Assembly: GCF_900112575.1 (NCBI RefSeq)
Contig: NZ_FOMH01000010.1
Span: forward strand, 152,164 to 216,163
DNA: 64,000 nucleotides
Direction of reading: 5' to 3'
From: Flavobacterium phragmitis
Lineage (GTDB): Bacteria > Bacteroidota > Bacteroidia > Flavobacteriales > Flavobacteriaceae
Position 1 is the first letter of the stretch. Each line of letters opens with the position of its first letter. Position numbers and translations under genes: made by a program. Below are positions 61,222 through 64,000 of this stretch, piece by piece. Under the pieces are notes generated by a model, which saw only the letters and a program-made list of their open reading frames with translations, did no database searches and had not been told where the DNA came from.

Positions 61222-61424
61222 TTTTTGCCACGATTTAAAATGATTATTTTTTATTTCACGCAGATTTAAAAAAGATTAAAGCAGATATTGCAGATTCTTT
61301 TTTATCCAAAATAAATCTGCCGAAATCTGCTGAATCTGCGTGAAAAAATCATTTTAATTCTTTAAATCTGTGGCAAAATTTTTCTCTTACTGAATTAATT
61401 TGTGAAATTTGTGGCTAAAAAATT
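61222..61424. repeat. repeat cluster between serine hydrolase and dehydrogenase genes
   Basis: Inverted CACGCAGATTTAAAAAAGATT and AAATCTGCTGAATCTGCGTG arms (61258-61343), flanked by GCCACGATTTAAAATGATT and AATCATTTTAATTC-CTGTGGC arms, forming a nested cruciform-capable structure. No gene. Confidence 0.65.
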
Positions 61425-62720
61425 TTACTTATTAATTTGCCTCCAGATTTTTGCCATAAAATCATCTTTATACATTAATCTGTTGGTTCTTGTTGGATTT
61501 ACGCGATTGGTCAAGACAATGAGAAATCTATTGTTGTCTGGGTTCATAAAGAAAAAAGTTCCTGTGAAACCAGTATGTCCAAAATCAGCTGCTTTAAAAA
61601 ATTCGTCTGGTTTTCTTTTGTCAAAACCAAGTCCGCGGTAGATCCCTTCTTTTACTAAAGGCGATTGCGTAAACTCCTTTACTACTTTTGCTTTCAGAAT
61701 CTGTTTTCCTTGAAATTTTCCCTCATTTAATAACATTTGGCAGATAACCGAAATAGATTGAGCATTCGCAAATAAACCTGCATTTCCCGATACACCTCCA
61801 AAAATAGCAGCGGCTTCATCGTGAACATATCCTCTAATAGTATCTTTTCTAAAGAAATTATCCAATTCTGTAGGCACTACATTTTCAATAGAAGTCCATT
61901 TTAACGGATTGTAACCAATTTTAGAAATTCCTAATTCTGTATAAATTTCCTTGGTCAATTGATCGAGTTTCTTACCTGTTTTGGCTTCAATCATTTCTTT
62001 TACCAAAAGTAAATTCAAATCGCTGTAAACGTATTTGCCACGCTGATTCACATTGGCATTCGCAATCTGTCCATACACTTTTTTATAAAAATCGGGATTC
62101 ATCCACATATTTTTATAAACCTGAATCCAATTTTCTTTGGGAATAAATGAAAGATAATTAGCATCATAAACAATATTCTTGTTCACATACATGGTATCAA
62201 ACAATTCTGGATACTCTGCTGATTTTTTATCACTCAAAAGTGGCGAACCATCAGGTGTTGAAAGCATATCTTGATAAAAAGTAATACTTGCTTTTAATCC
62301 CGAAGTATGCGTCAATAATTCAAAAAGCGTTAAGTCAGCAATGGGTGTGTTTTTAAAAAAAGGCACTGCGTCGCCTACTCTGTCAGTAAGTTTCATTTTA
62401 TCCTCACCAACCAAACGCATAGTTACCAATGTTGCTCCCAAAACTTTAGACATAGAAGCCAGATCGTAAACATCATCATTTTTTACGGGCTGTTTTTTAG
62501 AGTAATCCTGAAAGCCATAATTTTTAGATATAAAAACAGCATCTTTACTTCCAACCATAACCTGAGCTCCAGGAAAAAATCCTTTTTCGAGTGCGTTTGT
62601 CATCATCGAATCGATATAAACTTCATTTCGTTTTACATCAAAAGACTTTTTCTGAGCATAACTACTGATTCCGAAAAGAATCAAAAATGCGAATACAATT
62701 TTAGACGTTCTATTTTTCAT
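61425..62720 (-). CDS. secreted serine hydrolase (beta-lactamase/PBP family)
   Basis: 431 residues with a signal peptide (KIVFAFLILFGISSYAQ). SxxK motif SMSK (S89-K92) gives nucleophile and general base; YSDLN is the YxN motif; FGHTGFTGTF is the HxG-type third motif. Class C-like PF00144 family, which includes esterases, D-amino-peptidases and muramyl-peptide amidases. It starts 10 nt after the glycosyl hydrolase stop on the same strand, so they form an operon. A role in peptidoglycan breakdown is inferred from that context. Confidence 0.9.
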   Translation of the reverse strand: MKNRTSKIVFAFLILFGISSYAQKKSFDVKRNEVYIDSMMTNALEKGFFPGAQVMVGSKDAVFISKNYGFQDYSKKQPVKNDDVYDLASMSKVLGATLVTMRLVGEDKMKLTDRVGDAVPFFKNTPIADLTLFELLTHTSGLKASITFYQDMLSTPDGSPLLSDKKSAEYPELFDTMYVNKNIVYDANYLSFIPKENWIQVYKNMWMNPDFYKKVYGQIANANVNQRGKYVYSDLNLLLVKEMIEAKTGKKLDQLTKEIYTELGISKIGYNPLKWTSIENVVPTELDNFFRKDTIRGYVHDEAAAIFGGVSGNAGLFANAQSISVICQMLLNEGKFQGKQILKAKVVKEFTQSPLVKEGIYRGLGFDKRKPDEFFKAADFGHTGFTGTFFFMNPDNNRFLIVLTNRVNPTRTNRLMYKDDFMAKIWRQINK

Positions 62721-62730
62721 AATTGTATTT

Positions 62731-64000
62731 TTATTTTGTTACAAATTCTACTGGAATACTTTCCGTTTGGGTCTGACTCAAAGCTGAAATAGCATAAATA
62801 TGATTTTCCAGATCAGCGTCTGGAACTTCTAACTTTGTTGCTGTCGTCACATAATAAATATTTGCCGGATTAGAGAAATCTGTAATCTTTCCTTTTGGAA
62901 ATCTGTAAATCACATATTTCTTATCATATAATTCAGGCTTCCAACTTAAAATCGCTTTATCGCCTTTTTTAATAATCAAAGCATTAGTTGGCGCTTGCGG
63001 TTTTATTCTTGTAATTCTGTTTGCTTCTGGAGTTAGGGCGATATATTTATATGGTTTTTGAATAAGAACATTTCGAAGCGTATCTCCTTTTTTAAAGAAT
63101 GAATTTGCTGTAAAATGCATTGAACCGTCGATTTGAGGTATTTTTCGAATCATTTCAATTTGTTTCACAATTTGATCTGGACTTCTCCACTCTGGTTCTT
63201 TGGCAGTATTTGAAATCTTATAATCGCCATGACCTACATAAACATTTGCGCCGTATTTGTGCTCTGCCCACCATTTTGCTAAAACTTCAAAATTGGCTCT
63301 GTCAAAACCAATGTGCCAATACAATTGCGGTGTTACATAATCGATCCAGTTTTCTTTTTGCCATTTTAAGATATTAGCATACAAATCGTCATAATTGGTT
63401 GCTCCTGCTTTCGTATTGGAACCTTGAGAATCTTTCGCAATGTTTCGCCATACACCGAAAGGCGAAATTCCGAATTCGACTTCTGGTTTATTGGCAATTA
63501 TAGTGTCTCTGATTTGCTTGATGATCAAATCGACATTGTCTCTTCGCCAATCGTCTTTGTCTTTAAACTGGCGCGGTTCTTTTGCGAAAGCTTTTTCATC
63601 TGGAAACTCCTGCCCTTCAATTTTATAAGGATAAAAATAATCGTCCATATGAACGGCCTGAATATCATAATTTCGAACTATTTCGCCTACTACTGAAGCA
63701 ACAAAATCTCTGGTTTCTTTGTAACCCGGATTAAAATATCTTGATTTTCCGTAAGTCAGAAACAACTCTGGTTTCTTATAAAATAAATGCGTTTTGGTCA
63801 AAACATCCTTCAAAGTGTCTTTTTGTACGCGATACGGATTCAGCCAAACGTGAACGTTCATTCCTCTTTTTCCGGCTTCATCAATCATCATCTGCAACGG
63901 ATCAAAACCCGGAGCAACACCTTGCGTTCCTGTTATCCAATGTGATGCAGGTTCTTTTGTTGATTTATAATATGCATCAGCCGTTGGTCGGATTTGAAAA
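62731..64000 (-). CDS. GHL10/YngK-type family 10-like glycosyl hydrolase (partial, 5' end beyond window)
   Basis: The frame is open to the window edge and reads FQIRPTADAYYKSTKEPASH then WITGTQGVAPGFDPLQMMI before the internal Met at 63897. About 422 codons are present. TIM-barrel motifs: GMNVHVWLNPYRV, YDIQAVHMDDYFYPY, FGISPFGVWRN and WIDYVTPQLYWHIGF, characteristic of GHL10 (PF02638, B. subtilis YngK). The last 100 residues look like a fibronectin-type III domain. Likely periplasmic. YngK-like proteins often lie near peptidoglycan-recycling genes, and the downstream serine hydrolase fits that. Confidence 0.88.
   Translation of the reverse strand, partial: FQIRPTADAYYKSTKEPASHWITGTQGVAPGFDPLQMMIDEAGKRGMNVHVWLNPYRVQKDTLKDVLTKTHLFYKKPELFLTYGKSRYFNPGYKETRDFVASVVGEIVRNYDIQAVHMDDYFYPYKIEGQEFPDEKAFAKEPRQFKDKDDWRRDNVDLIIKQIRDTIIANKPEVEFGISPFGVWRNIAKDSQGSNTKAGATNYDDLYANILKWQKENWIDYVTPQLYWHIGFDRANFEVLAKWWAEHKYGANVYVGHGDYKISNTAKEPEWRSPDQIVKQIEMIRKIPQIDGSMHFTANSFFKKGDTLRNVLIQKPYKYIALTPEANRITRIKPQAPTNALIIKKGDKAILSWKPELYDKKYVIYRFPKGKITDFSNPANIYYVTTATKLEVPDADLENHIYAISALSQTQTESIPVEFVTK

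Noticed and set aside
63120..63696. Several + strand frames opposite the GHL10 gene
   Set aside because: Antisense shadows of a clearly coding minus-strand TIM-barrel gene.

Overview
The window looks like the chromosome of a Flavobacterium-type member of the Bacteroidetes. The DNA is AT-rich. Several genes are preceded by the Bacteroidetes promoter hexamer family TANNTTTG (lysA has a full TTTG-N19-TAACTTTG). Shine-Dalgarno sequences are inconspicuous. One giant secreted protein ends in a type IX secretion (T9SS) type-B sorting domain. The intergenic DNA is full of the short palindromic repeats typical of flavobacteria. No rRNA, tRNA, CRISPR array, prophage or complete insertion sequence was seen.

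Layout. 1-2.7 kb: dipeptide epimerase, an oxoamine-synthase-like PLP enzyme and a DUF1456 protein. 3.0-4.8 kb: LytTR response regulator and LytS-type kinase. 5-16 kb: central metabolism, with a DUF5694 protein, sucC, gltB-gltD and lysA. 15.7-26 kb: an accessory stretch of small, co-directional secreted proteins and lipoproteins, with a duplicated lysA tail, a GIY-YIG pseudogene and a DUF1624-type gene fragment. 26.1-27.6 kb: arsR plus two tandemly duplicated SRPBCC genes, with a palindromic operator over the arsR promoter. 27.8-32.1 kb: T9SS repeat protein and an esterase. 32.2-45.9 kb: housekeeping genes (yifB/comM-like, Gfo/Idh oxidoreductase, amtB, dsbD, tilS, pabB, DUF4349, DoxX, lipocalin, lpd). 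45.9-50.2 kb: an islet bracketed by a roughly 130 bp direct repeat, holding an outer-membrane protein and two paralogous sensor-LuxR regulators. 50.3-51.4 kb: RelE/ParE toxin-antitoxin pair and an Lrp/AsnC regulator. 51.6-53 kb: a large structured repeat element before a Cys/Met-metabolism PLP enzyme. 53.3-64 kb: DUF695 protein, APC permease, a secreted Gfo/Idh enzyme, a fused FAD/Fe-S dehydrogenase, a serine hydrolase and a GHL10-type glycosyl hydrolase cut by the window edge.

How the genes fit together. gltBD (glutamate synthase) and amtB (ammonium uptake) cover nitrogen assimilation; sucC and lpd serve the TCA cycle and 2-oxoacid dehydrogenases. lysA supplies lysine. The dipeptide epimerase, serine hydrolase and GHL10 protein may contribute to peptidoglycan turnover (inference). 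The most unusual features are two cases of direct repeats bracketing accessory genes (lysA tail; 45.9/50.2 kb), the paired STAS-like-LuxR regulators, mutually exclusive hairpins upstream of amtB, a 7-bp tandem repeat behind dsbD, and several families of dispersed structured repeats.
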